Origin: Pseudomonadota bacterium
GTDB taxonomy: Bacteria > Pseudomonadota > Gammaproteobacteria > Competibacterales > Competibacteraceae
Length of the DNA stretch: 5,627 nt
NCBI GenBank assembly: GCA_018262135.1
Contig: JAGTSD010000358.1
Location: 1 to 5,627, forward strand
Reading direction: 5' to 3'
Made by a program: the position numbers and the translations under genes. Below, one piece after another: positions 5,260-5,627 of the stretch. Position 1 is the first letter of the stretch. Each line of letters opens with the position of its first letter. The notes under the pieces were generated by a model, which was given only the letters and a program-made list of their open reading frames with translations, was not told the origin of the DNA and ran no database searches.

Positions 5260-5627
5260 ATGGGTCGCGCGCTCGTGGGCCTGTTCGTTTTGCTGATCGC
5301 CGCCTGCTCCGGCAAGCCCGCGCCGCCGTCCGGGCAGACCGAGACGGACGCCGACGAACGGGCGCTGCGCGCCTGGTTTCATCCCCGCTCCGCCTCGCCG
5401 ATGACGGACGAGGGCCAGGCGATCACCGGCCGCGTTCCTCGGACGCCGCCGATCCCGTTCCCGCCCGGCGACCCGTTCGCCGCCGCCCGTCTCGGCCAAG
5501 GCCCCGTGTTGAGTCGGACGCTCGCGGCGCGCCGGAGCGCGCTCGCTCCCCTCATCGACGCCATCGCCCTGAGCGAGGGCGTGGATCCGGCGCTGGTCCA
5601 TGCGGTGATTACCCAGGAATCCGGCTA
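5260..5627 (+). CDS. Lytic transglycosylase (SLT domain) lipoprotein, 3' end cut by window
   Basis: The ATG at 5260 follows the preceding stop after one base and has no ribosome site of its own, so translation is probably coupled. 122 complete codons are visible. Residues 5-15 are hydrophobic and end in IAAC, making Cys16 a lipobox cysteine. A low-complexity Pro/Ala/Arg spacer (about 17-90) leads into PLIDAIALSEGVDPALVHAVITQESG, the start of a Slt70-type lysozyme-like domain. Glu120 in the Gln-Glu-Ser motif is the expected catalytic acid, which cleaves peptidoglycan glycan strands with anhydro-ring formation. In PFGI-1-class ICEs a gene of this type follows the PFL_4693 gene and locally opens the wall for the type IV secretion channel. 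The window ends two residues past the catalytic Glu, so the rest of the fold cannot be checked. Confidence 0.85.
   Translation, partial: MGRALVGLFVLLIAACSGKPAPPSGQTETDADERALRAWFHPRSASPMTDEGQAITGRVPRTPPIPFPPGDPFAAARLGQGPVLSRTLAARRSALAPLIDAIALSEGVDPALVHAVITQESG

Noticed and set aside
1..5627. CRISPR arrays, tRNA/rRNA genes, insertion sequences or transposase genes
   Set aside because: No regularly spaced direct repeats, no tRNA-like cloverleaf and no transposase-like translation were seen in any frame.

Overview
The window is high-GC proteobacterial DNA. The main clue to its identity is the right-hand third, four tightly packed genes that match the start of the envelope/transfer module of integrating conjugative elements (ICEs) of the PFGI-1 / SXT-TOL class: a PilL N-terminal-type protein, a small lipoprotein, a PFL_4693-family (TIGR03759-type) periplasmic protein, and a lytic transglycosylase lipoprotein cut by the window edge. 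Base composition, proline/alanine-rich linkers and codon use suit a high-GC gamma- or betaproteobacterium. I cannot name the species. Family assignments come from recognising sequence patterns; no search was run.

Layout, left to right. (1) Positions 1-29, minus strand: possible first ten codons of a divergently transcribed gene, weakly supported. (2) 95-874, plus: a phytochelatin-synthase-like (clan CA) cysteine peptidase with a lipobox, so probably anchored in the periplasm; Gln, Cys, His and Asp are all present at the expected spacing. (3) 881-2956, minus: a complete TonB-dependent outer-membrane receptor, convergent with gene 2 and only six bases from it. (4) 2957-3565: about 600 bases with no convincing gene. 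The left half is the receptor's leader and promoter region, with an AT-rich core, a strong 11-bp dyad and a leader hairpin. The right half is GC-rich, repeat-like sequence. (5) 3566-4087 PilL-like; 4084-4383 lipoprotein (ATGA overlap); 4386-5258 PFL_4693-like; 5260-5627 lytic transglycosylase (partial). These are all plus strand with gaps of -4, 2 and 1 bases, which indicates one operon.

How it fits together. Every gene long enough to judge encodes an exported protein. The operon encodes periplasmic and envelope parts of a conjugation apparatus, including the enzyme that opens peptidoglycan for it. The receptor and the phytochelatin-synthase-like lipoprotein do not belong to that machinery. 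They may be ICE cargo concerned with metal or thiol handling, or they may be chromosomal flank; the window does not decide. The most notable points are the lipoprotein form of a phytochelatin-synthase-type enzyme, a CX3C thioredoxin-like C-terminal region in the PFL_4693-like protein, and the dyad overlapping a candidate receptor promoter.
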